Part shown: positions 17,590-27,006 of the stretch, piece by piece | How the letters are laid out: every line of letters begins with the position of its first letter | Position numbering within the stretch: the first letter of the stretch is position 1 | DNA from: Bacteroidia bacterium | Lineage (GTDB): Bacteria; Bacteroidota; Bacteroidia; JADZBD01 | Length of the DNA stretch: 64,000 nucleotides | Assembly: GCA_020852255.1 (NCBI GenBank) | Contig: JADZBD010000025.1 | Location: 1-64,000, forward strand | Direction: 5' to 3' | Notes under the pieces: generated by a model | The model's database searches: none | Seen by the model: only the letters and a program-made list of their open reading frames with translations | What the model was told of the DNA's origin: nothing | Program-made: the position numbers and the translations under genes

Positions 17590-18504
17590 CTACAAGTATC
17601 GTGGTGTTAATGTTTTCGTAGTATTCCATCCTATACCATATCCCAGCATAAATTCGTGGCTTCCTCTTCCTACCGCTCCAATCCGGTTCAGTCCGTAATC
17701 GTAGGAATAGCCCATCCGTAAGTGATCGCTGATGTTCCATAAACCCAACAGGCTTACTCCGTATCCCATCCGGTATCCGGCACCCAGCCATACCTTATTA
17801 TCTATAAGAAAATTACAATTTACATCCAGGTCAAGCGGAGCGGCCACCGTTGCCTTCAGTAAAATAGAAGGATTCATCACGAGATGTTCGCTGAGCTGAA
17901 TTCCCACGCCCACAGGAAGAAAGAGGTGGGGTACCTGTGTTTCATTATAGAGTGTGTCGGATAATTCGTAAAGGCGATTCTGGTTCAGGTGTGTAATCGC
18001 CAAACCGGAGTAAAAAGATTTGGTGTAATAAAACATTCCGAAATCCGCGGAGATAACGGTCCACTGATCCTGACCATTATCCCCTGCAAACGGATCATTC
18101 AGATCACGGTATTTTATTTTATTCCAGTCGTAATGGTAACTGTTCACACCCATCTTCAGTCCGAAGGAAAGTTTTCCGGGTCCCAGTTTAATTCTGTAAG
18201 AGTAGGAACCCCGTATGCTTCCAATGCTTTTGGGTCCGATTTTTTCAGAGAGGAGTTCAACACCCACGCCGGCTTTTTTCTTCCCAATGGGCATCTGGAA
18301 TGCCATGGACGAGTTCAGCGGGCCTCCGTCCATTCTGGTCCATTGCGTACGATGCTGCAGTACCACGTCCAGCACATCCCTGGTTCCTGCGTAAGCAGGG
18401 TTCATCGCAAGGTGATTGAACATATACTGTGTATACTGTGCATCCTGCTGCGACCATCCGGAGATGAACAGCAACAGGGAACAAAATGTGAATATCCGTT
18501 TCAT
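17590..18504 (-). CDS. PorP/SprF family T9SS outer-membrane protein
   Basis: The 304-residue beta-barrel protein starts with a signal peptide and the diagnostic PorP/SprF beginning QDAQYTQYMFNHLAMNPAYA, followed by HRTQWTRMDGGP and alternating amphipathic strands to the C-terminus. In Flavobacterium johnsoniae SprF is needed specifically for export of SprB, and SprF-like genes usually sit next to genes for proteins with type B sorting domains. Here two such proteins are encoded just upstream, so it is probably their dedicated partner. Gaps to the neighbours are 4 nt and 3 nt. Confidence 0.9.
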   Translation of the reverse strand: MKRIFTFCSLLLFISGWSQQDAQYTQYMFNHLAMNPAYAGTRDVLDVVLQHRTQWTRMDGGPLNSSMAFQMPIGKKKAGVGVELLSEKIGPKSIGSIRGSYSYRIKLGPGKLSFGLKMGVNSYHYDWNKIKYRDLNDPFAGDNGQDQWTVISADFGMFYYTKSFYSGLAITHLNQNRLYELSDTLYNETQVPHLFLPVGVGIQLSEHLVMNPSILLKATVAAPLDLDVNCNFLIDNKVWLGAGYRMGYGVSLLGLWNISDHLRMGYSYDYGLNRIGAVGRGSHEFMLGYGIGWNTTKTLTPRYL

Positions 18505-18508
18505 ATCC

Positions 18509-19009
18509 TTATCTCAATAATTCAATCCAGCCTTTAAATTCCTTCTGCGGTGTACTGATGATATAAAAATAGGTTGCAACGGGAAGCCGATCACCGTTGA
18601 AGTTGTCGCCTTTCCACACCACCGATGCATTATCATAATCGCTGGCTTTCCAAACAAGATCGCCCCAACGGTTAAACACGTACACCGTGTTCCTGACAGT
18701 ATCAATTCCGTCAATAACCCAGGAATCATTAAATCCGTCGCTGTTGGGAGTAATGCCGTTAGGGATAAAAGCAGATGTGTCGGAGTAGGGAATAGAATCG
18801 TTCACGCGAACCGGCTGATGAAATCCCTGGGTCATCCAGCGTGTTCCGTCGGTAAGGCTGGTCACGAATGTTTCACCAAAAGTCCATGATAGTACCATAT
18901 TCCCACTCACACCGGTTCCGCCTCCTCCTATTACGGAAGAGGAAATGGTTTGTGCCCGCATCGCGGACCACAATAACCAGACAAAAATCAGCAGTGGGAA
19001 TTGTTTCAT
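18509..19009 (-). CDS. Short secreted protein with type B T9SS sorting domain
   Basis: Starting at MKQFPLLIFVWLL (ATG at 19009, 1 nt after the upstream stop) gives a signal peptide and a 166-residue precursor. An earlier start at 19135 would place over 40 residues before the signal and overlap the upstream gene. After the signal comes a short domain with SVIGGGGTGVSGNMVLSWTF and WMTQGFHQP, seen in many short Bacteroidota secreted proteins. The last roughly 85 residues are a gliding-motility-type (CHU_C, type B) sorting domain (FIPNGITPNSDGFNDSWVID, VYVFNRWGDLVWKASDYDN, ATYFYIISTPQ). The mature cargo is thus under 60 residues. Confidence 0.85.
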   Translation of the reverse strand: MKQFPLLIFVWLLWSAMRAQTISSSVIGGGGTGVSGNMVLSWTFGETFVTSLTDGTRWMTQGFHQPVRVNDSIPYSDTSAFIPNGITPNSDGFNDSWVIDGIDTVRNTVYVFNRWGDLVWKASDYDNASVVWKGDNFNGDRLPVATYFYIISTPQKEFKGWIELLR

Positions 19010-19010
19010 T

Positions 19011-20945
19011 TCACCAGAATTCTTCAATAAGAACATTGCTTGCATTCCAGCAACCGTTATCATACATAATTCCGGTAGCATTGCCTCCCAGGGTATAAAC
19101 AAACAACTGGACTGCATGCCCTCCGGCGGGCACATTAGAAAAGTATCCCACCACCGTCACCGGTTCAAAGACCGACATGGGCACGCTATTATTGTTGTCT
19201 TTAAAATAAATGACCTTGCCCGATGCGTTCACACCCGGATTGCCGTCTATCCTCAATTCAAAAACACATCCGTTACTCCCTGACAAGTCGGCTACAGTCA
19301 AATGTGTTTGAAAGGTAATTTTAACTTTAGTGTTGGCCGACCCTTTAACAAAGGTTGCCAGATTATTGTTGAAGGGGGTGGCAATACTTGATGCAGACAC
19401 CACCGTCTGACATGCGGGCGGGGTTACGCATGTTATCTGAGAGGCGGCAGCCCAGGAACCTGTTCCGGTATTATCGCTAACCATTATTTTCCCGCTCGCC
19501 TGGTTGCCGTCGTTCATGCGGATAGACCCTGTTACATCCAGCGGAGCCTGGGGAGCGGTGTTCAGAATTCCCATATAACCGGTATTCCCAAGAACGGAAA
19601 GCCGGTCAGCTCCGTTCACAGACAAAATCCAGTCACCGCTTGAGGTAACAAATGAATAGGCCTTTACGCTTCCCATAATTTTATACCCATAAAATGGCTG
19701 AGTTGAGTTGGTGGTACCATTTACATAAATTCCTGCCCAGAGAGCATCCGAGCCATCTACCTGTATCCCCGGATAGGTGCCTGAGGAAACATGTAATTTG
19801 TAACCTGGTGTTCCTATGCCTATCCCTACGTTCGTACCCGTATTGATTAAATTTGAATTGGCGAGCCAGGTGCTTCCGTTGTGATGAAGTGTTTGCCCCG
19901 AGAGACCTGCCGGTAACCCGGTAATCGTTGTCCAGGACAAAGTGCCCGATCCGTTGGTGACCATTGTTTGCCCATTCACTCCGTCGGATGCCGGAAATGA
20001 ATAATTGTTCACTGTAAGGGAAGATGAAAAGCGACCGGTACCGATTACCTCCAATTTATAATTGGGTGTGATTGTTCCAATACCCACATCTCCGGCCGTG
20101 GTTACTTTAATGCGATCAAGGAAATTGGTTCTGAAGAGCAGATCGTTCCCATGAAGGGATACACCGTTTTGCCCTTCCAGCGTTAACGTGGTCGGGGAAT
20201 AAATATCGGCACCGGTAATACCAAAAAAACCTATTTCTGTTCCGGTGGTGGTGCCGATCGTTAGCGGGAATGAAGGTGTGGCATTGTTGATTCCTATGTT
20301 TGTTCCGTCATTGAATAAATTGCTGGCGGCAGTCCATCCGGTTCCGTCATGATAGATGGTTTGACCAAAGGTTCCTGTGAGCGAAAAAGATCCGGTAGGG
20401 CCGGTAACGCCGGTGGAGCCGGTTGCGCCTGTGGGGCCGGTTGCACCCGCGGCACCGGTGGGACCAACAGTTCCGGTTGCGCCAGTGGGGCCGGTTGCGC
20501 CTGCAGGGCCGGTGGGGCCGGTGGGGCCTGCGGGACCATTGCCTGCCGTTTGTGCGTAAAGTGCGTAGGGTACCGACATCATCTGAGTGGTTCCGATAGA
20601 AAGAGTATTTGTTCCACCACTGGCATCAAGCAACACTTCCAGATAATAGGGTCCGGCTGACCAGTTAATCGTGGTGAAAGATCCGGTAAGATCCGGTGCT
20701 GAAGGATCTCCGATGCTAACAGAAAATAACCCGAATTGATTTGTTACCGCCGTATGTCTTTCAGAAAACACCACTGTTCCGGTCGGGCTTCCCTGATGCA
20801 CAGCAAAATCCACCGTGATGGTTCCGCTGATCTCATTACCCGAAGCATCTCTTGCAATGCCCTGATATGGAATCAGGGACGGCGCCTGGCTAAAGCACAA
20901 ATGCAGTGAACAAAACAAAATTGAAAAAGTAAAAATCTGTTTCAT
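19011..20945 (-). CDS. Collagen-like tail-fibre-type secreted protein
   Basis: The 644-residue protein has a signal peptide and an N-terminal domain common in Bacteroidota ([20 protein letters not shown], then a DINW-like segment and [12 protein letters not shown]). Sixteen Gly-X-Y triplets follow at residues 137-184. A long region resembles phage tail fibres (repeats such as [49 protein letters not shown]). The C-terminal domain is unfamiliar and ends IEEFW. No type A or type B sorting domain is visible, so how it would pass the outer membrane is unclear; its position inside a T9SS operon suggests surface location. It starts 3 nt after the upstream gene. Confidence 0.8.
   Translation of the reverse strand: MKQIFTFSILFCSLHLCFSQAPSLIPYQGIARDASGNEISGTITVDFAVHQGSPTGTVVFSERHTAVTNQFGLFSVSIGDPSAPDLTGSFTTINWSAGPYYLEVLLDASGGTNTLSIGTTQMMSVPYALYAQTAGNGPAGPTGPTGPAGATGPTGATGTVGPTGAAGATGPTGATGSTGVTGPTGSFSLTGTFGQTIYHDGTGWTAASNLFNDGTNIGINNATPSFPLTIGTTTGTEIGFFGITGADIYSPTTLTLEGQNGVSLHGNDLLFRTNFLDRIKVTTAGDVGIGTITPNYKLEVIGTGRFSSSLTVNNYSFPASDGVNGQTMVTNGSGTLSWTTITGLPAGLSGQTLHHNGSTWLANSNLINTGTNVGIGIGTPGYKLHVSSGTYPGIQVDGSDALWAGIYVNGTTNSTQPFYGYKIMGSVKAYSFVTSSGDWILSVNGADRLSVLGNTGYMGILNTAPQAPLDVTGSIRMNDGNQASGKIMVSDNTGTGSWAAASQITCVTPPACQTVVSASSIATPFNNNLATFVKGSANTKVKITFQTHLTVADLSGSNGCVFELRIDGNPGVNASGKVIYFKDNNNSVPMSVFEPVTVVGYFSNVPAGGHAVQLFVYTLGGNATGIMYDNGCWNASNVLIEEFW
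20394..20537 (-). repeat. Collagen-like Gly-X-Y triplet tract
   Basis: This stretch encodes 16 uninterrupted Gly-X-Y triplets, rich in GPT, GAT and GPA. Threonine is the usual third residue. The DNA is GC-rich and repetitive (GGGGCCGGT-like units), which makes it prone to slippage in units of 9 bp. Such tracts form trimeric collagen helices in bacterial surface proteins and phage fibres. Confidence 0.9.
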
Positions 20946-20948
20946 TGT

Positions 20949-23489
20949 TTACTTCGTTAATTCGATCCACCCGGACCGTGTTGGTTTGGTTGGAATTTGT
21001 ATTACGTAGAAATAGGTAGCGGCCGGAAGTTCATCACCAGTTAGAGTGCACCTTCCGTCCCATGCGTTATTACGGTTATGATAATCACCGGTAGACCAAA
21101 CCAGGTCGCCCCAGCGATTAAATACACTCACTTTGTTGCCGGGCTGGTTATCAATTCCCTCTATAAACCAGGTATCATTGAATCCGTCGTTGTTTGGCGA
21201 AAATCCGTTCCACACCTGTAACTGGCATGTATCATCCGGGTTAATGTACACTGAAACGTAATCCGTGTCGCGGCATCCGTTTGCATCCGTTACCAATAAT
21301 TGATATGTAGTGGTGGACGAAGTGTTGCCGTTGGTAAACTGCATGTAAGGATTTTCAAGTCCTGAGGCCGGTGACCAGATATAACTGATTCCACCTGAAC
21401 CGGACAAAGTGAAGGTAAAGTCCTTACAAACGGTGGTGTCTGTACCGGCGTTAGCTACTGGTTGAGGAAAAACAGTATAGGCAAATGCGGAAGGCAATCC
21501 GAAACAGGAAGTAAGCGCATCGTAATAAATGGTGTACACCGTATCCGTGCCGGGGAAAAGCCCGGTGAGTACGATAGGATTAGTGGTATTGGGAAATGAA
21601 AAATTTCCGCTAGCATCCCAGATTAACGCGCAGCCGAATGGCATATTGGTAGGGGTGATAACCAGTGGTTGCTGATCTACACAAATGCTGGTGGCGCCGC
21701 TCATTGCCGGGGCCGGAGGCGACTGTGTAAATGTAAGTTGTTGCGAACTGGAGGTGGTACATGGCCCCGGTGTGGTGTAGGTAATGGTATAGGTACCACC
21801 ATTGAACGGTGGGAATGAGATGATATCTCCTGTGGCCGGATTCAGGTTCGAAGCGGGACCAGTCCACGAAAAAATGCCGCCGGGATGTGCAAGGTATTCC
21901 ACCTCAACGATACCGGTATCTACTGTGCAGTAATTGGGTCCATAGGGAGGCTCATAATAAAAAGCCGGATCGTCCGGAGGCGGAGCGGTCACATTGAGCA
22001 TGAAGGTATCATTACATCCCAAGTTGGTATAACTCACAGCAATGGTATATACGCCCGGACAAAGACCTGAAGCCGTTGGTGTAGTTTGCCCGGACGGGCT
22101 CCATAAAAAACCATAGCCTGAAACAACAGGACCTGTTATGACAGCAGAATTGTTACAGGAAGGAGTACAATGGAAGGAAGTTTGCTGCGGTTGCCATGCC
22201 ATTTGGGATTTCAAACGGAAGGCAGTCCCGGTGGTGCATTGCGCCCCCCAGGAAAGCGCAGTATACTCACCCGCAGCGAGTCCGCTGATAATAAAATTGG
22301 GTGAAGCCTGTCCGATGACGTTGAACACCAGGGTTCCGCTGGCATTGTAAATCTGGCATGAATAAGGCGGGCTTTGTGCAATCACACTCAGATTGGCCAT
22401 TCCGTTGGTGTCGTTCTTACACCCTGAATTTACGGTGGTGATTACCGAGGCGGTACAGCAGTTCAGGATGGCTTTGAAGTGATAATCTGCATCATATTTA
22501 CAATCCGGTTGTGTGCCACTGCCGGTTTCAAAATCGGAGAGATGGTAAATATTCATGCTGAGATCATCCGGTGAAGTACAGCCGGGAAGTGTACGAACCT
22601 TCCACCGGAACGTCCAGGTACTACCCGGGTTGCTCACATCTCCTTTGTTGTCGGTAGGATTGTTATTGATGCTGGGAGGACCATCGTAAAAAAACCCATT
22701 CAGTAAATTACTGTTTTCATCCGGGATATTGTTATACCAGCCCCAGGAGCCCAAGCCGCTGGCCGGTTGGGTTGGTGGTGTGTTCACAGGTGTAAGACTG
22801 GATAGATCCCACCCCGGGCCTAAATCAGGAACAATTCCATGAAGCTGATCGCCTCCGAAAGGTTTGTACCCTTTTATCACGTAGGTGAACTCCACCGTAT
22901 CGCCCGGAAAGAAGTGCCCCTGCACGGGAGGGGGATTCACAAACAGCCGGGAATTCTGCACACAGTCATCGCAGGGGTGCATCCAGTGAAATTTCATTGT
23001 AAAAGTAGCCTGGTCGGTGGAAGAGCCGCCAAAAACGCGCAGGTAATACGATTCGCCGGGCACCATCACATCACAACTAAGAAAGGCAGATCCTGCCGTT
23101 ACAAAATCACAATTGATAGGAATCAGTGCATTGCAGGATGTCTGGCGGAGGTAGAGCTGCACACCATTTTGTCCGAGTCCGGAAACACCCACAGAAAGCC
23201 TCTCTGCCGTGGCAATAAATTTATACCATACATCCGCTGTTACAGGCGGTGCGTCGTTACCGCTCACGCAGCCAAAATAACCCGGTTTCAGCGGATCAGC
23301 GCTTGCACCAAAATTATTCCCTTGAAAAATATTGGTGTCAATGTCCCAGGTAGGACAGGACGCAGGATTTGTCATGGTCAGCGAGAAGGCGTTACAGGGA
23401 TCATCGTTGCCCTGCGCCATGGAATAGCACGGAAGAAAAAGAACGAGGCAGGTAATCAGAAAAAACCTGCTTTTAAAACAATGCATCAT
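20949..23489 (-). CDS. Large secreted protein with type B T9SS sorting domain
   Basis: The 846-residue precursor has a signal peptide (FFLITCLVLFLPCYSMAQ), several cysteine-rich beta domains, Ig/SprB-like segments (TVCKDFTFTLSGSGGISYIW, SPASGLENPYMQ) and a complete C-terminal type B sorting domain (WNGFSPNNDGFNDTWFIEGI, VSVFNRWGDLVWSTGDYHN, ATYFYVIQIPTKP). Type B proteins are secreted by the T9SS and often form adhesins or motility filaments. It is the first gene of the cassette that also holds porP/sprF and an OmpA-family gene, so it is probably the main cargo. The N-terminal part (residues 25-180) resembles domains that often precede such repeats, but I do not recognise a specific ligand. 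Confidence 0.86.
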   Translation of the reverse strand: MMHCFKSRFFLITCLVLFLPCYSMAQGNDDPCNAFSLTMTNPASCPTWDIDTNIFQGNNFGASADPLKPGYFGCVSGNDAPPVTADVWYKFIATAERLSVGVSGLGQNGVQLYLRQTSCNALIPINCDFVTAGSAFLSCDVMVPGESYYLRVFGGSSTDQATFTMKFHWMHPCDDCVQNSRLFVNPPPVQGHFFPGDTVEFTYVIKGYKPFGGDQLHGIVPDLGPGWDLSSLTPVNTPPTQPASGLGSWGWYNNIPDENSNLLNGFFYDGPPSINNNPTDNKGDVSNPGSTWTFRWKVRTLPGCTSPDDLSMNIYHLSDFETGSGTQPDCKYDADYHFKAILNCCTASVITTVNSGCKNDTNGMANLSVIAQSPPYSCQIYNASGTLVFNVIGQASPNFIISGLAAGEYTALSWGAQCTTGTAFRLKSQMAWQPQQTSFHCTPSCNNSAVITGPVVSGYGFLWSPSGQTTPTASGLCPGVYTIAVSYTNLGCNDTFMLNVTAPPPDDPAFYYEPPYGPNYCTVDTGIVEVEYLAHPGGIFSWTGPASNLNPATGDIISFPPFNGGTYTITYTTPGPCTTSSSQQLTFTQSPPAPAMSGATSICVDQQPLVITPTNMPFGCALIWDASGNFSFPNTTNPIVLTGLFPGTDTVYTIYYDALTSCFGLPSAFAYTVFPQPVANAGTDTTVCKDFTFTLSGSGGISYIWSPASGLENPYMQFTNGNTSSTTTYQLLVTDANGCRDTDYVSVYINPDDTCQLQVWNGFSPNNDGFNDTWFIEGIDNQPGNKVSVFNRWGDLVWSTGDYHNRNNAWDGRCTLTGDELPAATYFYVIQIPTKPTRSGWIELTK

Positions 23490-23545
23490 TGACCGTTTCA
23501 GACCTGATTAGCTGTCTAAATTTACAAATAATAATGAAGCTGCTT

Positions 23546-25324
23546 TTAGTGGATTCTCACTCCCATGACCAATATGTCATCTACCTGATCTTCAGCCCCT
23601 TTCCAGTCTTCCAGAGCTTGTTCAAGGTTCTGCTTTTGGGCGGTCATCGGCAGGGTGTGATTTTTCAGCAAGAGCTGCCGGAACTGATTCACCATGAACT
23701 TTTTGCCCTTTAATCCTCCGAACTGATCAGCATACCCATCGGAGAACAGGTAGATTACATCCCCTTTCTGTACAGAGATTTTATGATTGGTAAAGTTCTT
23801 TTTTTCGCCCACAAAAACACCCACCGGGAATTTATTCCCTTTGATTTCCTGCACTTCTCCATCGCGGATAAAGTACAGCGGGTTGAACGCCCCGGCCACT
23901 TCCAGGATCATGGCATCAGGATCAAGGGCACAAAGCGTCATATCCATACCATCCTTGGTGGTAGATCCTTCTACGTTCTGGTGGAGCGATTCTCTTACTC
24001 CTTTTGAAAGTTCATCGAGGATCAGGCTGGGCTGCAGAGAAGGTACTTTAGCGACGGCCTGTTTTAGCTGGTTGTGTCCCACAATACTCATGATAGCTCC
24101 CGGAACACCGTGGCCAGTGCAGTCGATGGTAGCAAAGAATATCTTCTTCCCGACTTTTTCGATCCAGTAGAAATCTCCTGAAACAATATCCTTGGGTTTA
24201 TAAAGTACAAACGATTCAGGAAGAAGACGGGAAACCACAGAGTCCGGAGGAAGAATAGCATCCTGCAGTCGTTTAGCATAGCGGATACTATCCGTAACGT
24301 GGTTGAACAGCACCTCGATTTTAGCCTTTTGAAATTCAATCTCCTGCTTCTGCTGCACCACTTCCGCTGTTCGTTCTTCCACTTTTTGTTCCAGCGAGCG
24401 CTCATTCTCCCGGAGGTCAAGGCGCATTTTCAGAAGCGCCTGCCCCAGCGTATCCTCTTCAGAAAGGGGTTTGTAATAGGATTCAAAGTTTCCGGATCCC
24501 ACCTCGTTTGCAAATTCAGTGGTCATTTTCATAGCGGTAACGAGTTCATTGAGTGCGCGGGACATGTCGCCGATTTCGTCGCTTCTCTCCTTGATTTTTT
24601 CGGCGGGTAGCACTCCCTTGCTCATTCGAAACAGCACATTTTTCAGCTGTGTTACGGGCCGTACTATGGAAATAAGGGTAAAGAAAGCGATGAATATTCC
24701 ACCCAGCGGCAACAATACACCAAGCAGAACCACCACCTGCTGCAGGGTAGAAAAGGAATCCTGCATTTCAGCTACTCGCACAGAAGCATTTTTCTGCTGA
24801 ATGGAAGTAAGCTCCGCCAGCTCATCCAGTATGATGCGTGTTTTCTCACTGACTTCGCCGGTTTCGTCAATCATTTCGGTATAGGGAAACATCACAGAAG
24901 GGTCCTCATACGAATCAAAGGATCCGAGATCGCGCATGATATCCTTATGCAGGTCAAATAATTTATCGATCAGCGAAAAAATGGCTTCTATTGAAGTCCG
25001 TTCTTCGTCGCTCCAGTTGGCTGCGAGTGTTTTTATCCGGATCCGGAGATCGGGATACTGCTCGTAGATCAGGCTTTTTAGCTTCACTTTATCCTCGCTG
25101 GGGCCTTGCGTTTTCACCCAGGAATTGATCAGCATTTTGGAACGGATCACCAGCACATTCAGTTCCCGTAAATCGCTTACCGAAGGATTATAAAGGTTGG
25201 TAATCTTGTCGTTAATACGGGTACTATCCCGGATGGTGAGGATCGTAAGGGCAAAGGCCAGCAGAGTCAGGAATACGAGGATCCCGAAACCGAAACTGAT
25301 CCTACGACCGATGGTAAGCCGCAT
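23546..25324 (-). CDS. Membrane HAMP-SpoIIE serine phosphatase
   Basis: The 592-residue protein has a membrane segment at about 10-30, a roughly 160-residue helical periplasmic sensor (four-helix-bundle-like), and a second membrane segment at about 195-220 (VVVLLGVLLPLGGIFIAFFT). A HAMP linker, a coiled coil (about 290-335) and a C-terminal PP2C/SpoIIE phosphatase domain follow. Metal-binding aspartates are visible in SGDFYW (about 383), IDCTGHGVPGA, SDGYADQFGG and QVDDILVMG. Such RsbU-like phosphatases dephosphorylate anti-sigma-factor antagonists or similar partners. It lies 36 nt after a TPR gene and a YfiR-like gene, suggesting that these periplasmic proteins feed a signal to it. Confidence 0.88.
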   Translation of the reverse strand: MRLTIGRRISFGFGILVFLTLLAFALTILTIRDSTRINDKITNLYNPSVSDLRELNVLVIRSKMLINSWVKTQGPSEDKVKLKSLIYEQYPDLRIRIKTLAANWSDEERTSIEAIFSLIDKLFDLHKDIMRDLGSFDSYEDPSVMFPYTEMIDETGEVSEKTRIILDELAELTSIQQKNASVRVAEMQDSFSTLQQVVVLLGVLLPLGGIFIAFFTLISIVRPVTQLKNVLFRMSKGVLPAEKIKERSDEIGDMSRALNELVTAMKMTTEFANEVGSGNFESYYKPLSEEDTLGQALLKMRLDLRENERSLEQKVEERTAEVVQQKQEIEFQKAKIEVLFNHVTDSIRYAKRLQDAILPPDSVVSRLLPESFVLYKPKDIVSGDFYWIEKVGKKIFFATIDCTGHGVPGAIMSIVGHNQLKQAVAKVPSLQPSLILDELSKGVRESLHQNVEGSTTKDGMDMTLCALDPDAMILEVAGAFNPLYFIRDGEVQEIKGNKFPVGVFVGEKKNFTNHKISVQKGDVIYLFSDGYADQFGGLKGKKFMVNQFRQLLLKNHTLPMTAQKQNLEQALEDWKGAEDQVDDILVMGVRIH

Positions 25325-25360
25325 GAATAAAAGTGCAAGTAGATTAAGACCCTGAAGGTA

Positions 25361-26242
25361 CTATTTTTTATCCAGTAGCTCGAGTTCAGCCTTGATCTGA
25401 GCCTCTTTGTCGTTCTCGTGAAGCGAGAAGTAGATGCCCGAAAGAGAAACCAGGGTTTCTCTGCGTTTCGGATCCAGCTCATAGGCTTTCAGAGCATAAG
25501 GCAGAGCCTGTTTGAAAAACACCAGCGCTTTATCCTGCACCTGATCCATATCCAGGATATCTGTTTCATCACTCATATCGTTGATGACGCTTACTCCCTG
25601 GTTATAGTAGAGCACACAAAGATTATAGTAAGCCGTAACGTTTACTGAATCCATCTCCAGTACTTTCCGGAACATACCTGAGGTTACGTCCATGTATTCA
25701 AAATTCACTTTGCGGTTTGAAACAAATATCTCTTCCATTGCTGTACCCAGGGCGAGATAGAATTTAATATGGCTTGGACGGGAATCGAACGTTGGATCTG
25801 CGATCTGGTAACACTTTTTATAAATCTCAAAATATTCAATGGCGATTTTATAGGAATCCTTGGTAAAGAAGTCCGTGGAAGTATTGTAATAAGTAGATCC
25901 TAGGAATTTGAGCGACTGGTACACGCTGGCATCTACAAATTTCCGGGCCGTATCCAGCTCAATCACCTTGAAGAAGGAGCGCACCGATTCGTCACGGGCT
26001 TTAGAGCGCGAATCAGCGGCTTCAAAGTTCTTGAAGTATTCTTTATAAATGAGACCCCGGAGGTACCAGCTGTTCGGCATATTCATGGTGGCGGGATGCT
26101 CAACAACCCCGTTGATGACCCGGATGGCTGCTGCAAAATCTTTTGCAGAATAAAGGTCAATGGCTTTGTTCAGGCTGTCTACCTGCGCACCTGCCCATAC
26201 CGGAAGGAGGAAGAAGAGCGATATGTGCAGCAGCTTTCTCAT
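25361..26242 (-). CDS. Secreted TPR protein
   Basis: The 293-residue protein begins with a signal peptide (MRKLLHISLFFLLPVWAGAQ) and is otherwise helical with several tetratricopeptide-like repeats (DLYSAKDFAAAIRVINGVVE, AYYNLCVLYYNQGVSVINDM, ALPYALKAYELDPKRRETLV). It should reside in the periplasm and serve as a protein-protein scaffold. The start overlaps the stop of the YfiR-like gene by 4 nt (ATGA), indicating translational coupling. The partner is unknown; the neighbouring membrane phosphatase is the obvious candidate. Confidence 0.78.
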   Translation of the reverse strand: MRKLLHISLFFLLPVWAGAQVDSLNKAIDLYSAKDFAAAIRVINGVVEHPATMNMPNSWYLRGLIYKEYFKNFEAADSRSKARDESVRSFFKVIELDTARKFVDASVYQSLKFLGSTYYNTSTDFFTKDSYKIAIEYFEIYKKCYQIADPTFDSRPSHIKFYLALGTAMEEIFVSNRKVNFEYMDVTSGMFRKVLEMDSVNVTAYYNLCVLYYNQGVSVINDMSDETDILDMDQVQDKALVFFKQALPYALKAYELDPKRRETLVSLSGIYFSLHENDKEAQIKAELELLDKK

Positions 26243-26772
26243 TCGATATTAATGGCCAGATTGGTAAGACTGCTGGAAACCTTGAGATCATATTTCTCGG
26301 CATTCGCCTTATTCAGTTCAAATTTCTGCTTGTTTTCCACCACGGTAAAGTTGATGGCCGCTCCCTGCTTGGCATAACCCGCCTTTTCCGTTATCAGCAA
26401 GGTGCTCTTGCCCTTGATCCGGTTGAGCACCTCCGAAATATTGCCGCTGAAATTCGGAGACACGTAGATCATGTGACACTGCGAAATATCCGAAGGCTTG
26501 GGAAAATATTTTATCTCGAACCGCTGGGATCCGATACTTTTGGGATTGAAGAACACATCTATCTCCTTCGCAAATCCTTCGTCGGCCAGAACCCCGATAA
26601 TAAAGTTCCCGGACTTATATTTCTGCGGCCATTCAATGTACTTGGTGAAGTTGTACAAAAAAACAGCCTTGATCTTGGTGTTGGTGTCGGAAGCCAAAGG
26701 CGGAGCCAGTTTCACCAGATCGGCCGAAACCAACAGAAAAGAAAGCACCACTAAAGCAAACGCCTTTTTCAT
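26239..26772 (-). CDS. YfiR/HmsC-like periplasmic protein (DUF4154)
   Basis: The 177-residue precursor has a signal peptide and the typical YfiR start KIKAVFLYNFTKYIEWPQ, followed by FIIGVLADEGF, CHMIYVSPNFSG and STLLITEKAGYAKQGAAINF. In Pseudomonas, YfiR restrains the membrane diguanylate cyclase YfiN from the periplasmic side in a redox-sensitive way. Here only one cysteine (in SQCHMIYV) remains after the signal peptide and there is no cyclase; the downstream membrane output is a SpoIIE phosphatase. It is the first gene of that operon. Confidence 0.82.
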   Translation of the reverse strand: MKKAFALVVLSFLLVSADLVKLAPPLASDTNTKIKAVFLYNFTKYIEWPQKYKSGNFIIGVLADEGFAKEIDVFFNPKSIGSQRFEIKYFPKPSDISQCHMIYVSPNFSGNISEVLNRIKGKSTLLITEKAGYAKQGAAINFTVVENKQKFELNKANAEKYDLKVSSSLTNLAINIE

Positions 26773-27006
26773 TCTTTCTGGCTACTTACAAACCCTGTTC
26801 CAATCCAGCTAATACTTTATATCTATCTGATTACGAGTAATTTATAAAGTGTCCGGTAAGCAGAACGCAAAGTTACCGAATTCGCTGAACATGGACAAAT
26901 GAAGCCCTTGATTATAACAGAGTTGTGTTGATTTCTTTGGGGGAGGCCCTACGGAGTCCGGAGTCCGGTTTCATAGTTTTACTCCGTAACAATACCGCAT
27001 TCCCTT

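Noticed and set aside
20349-20660. Gly/Cys-rich and Pro/Val-rich frames opposite the collagen tract
   Set aside because: They are antisense translations of the Gly-X-Y repeat.
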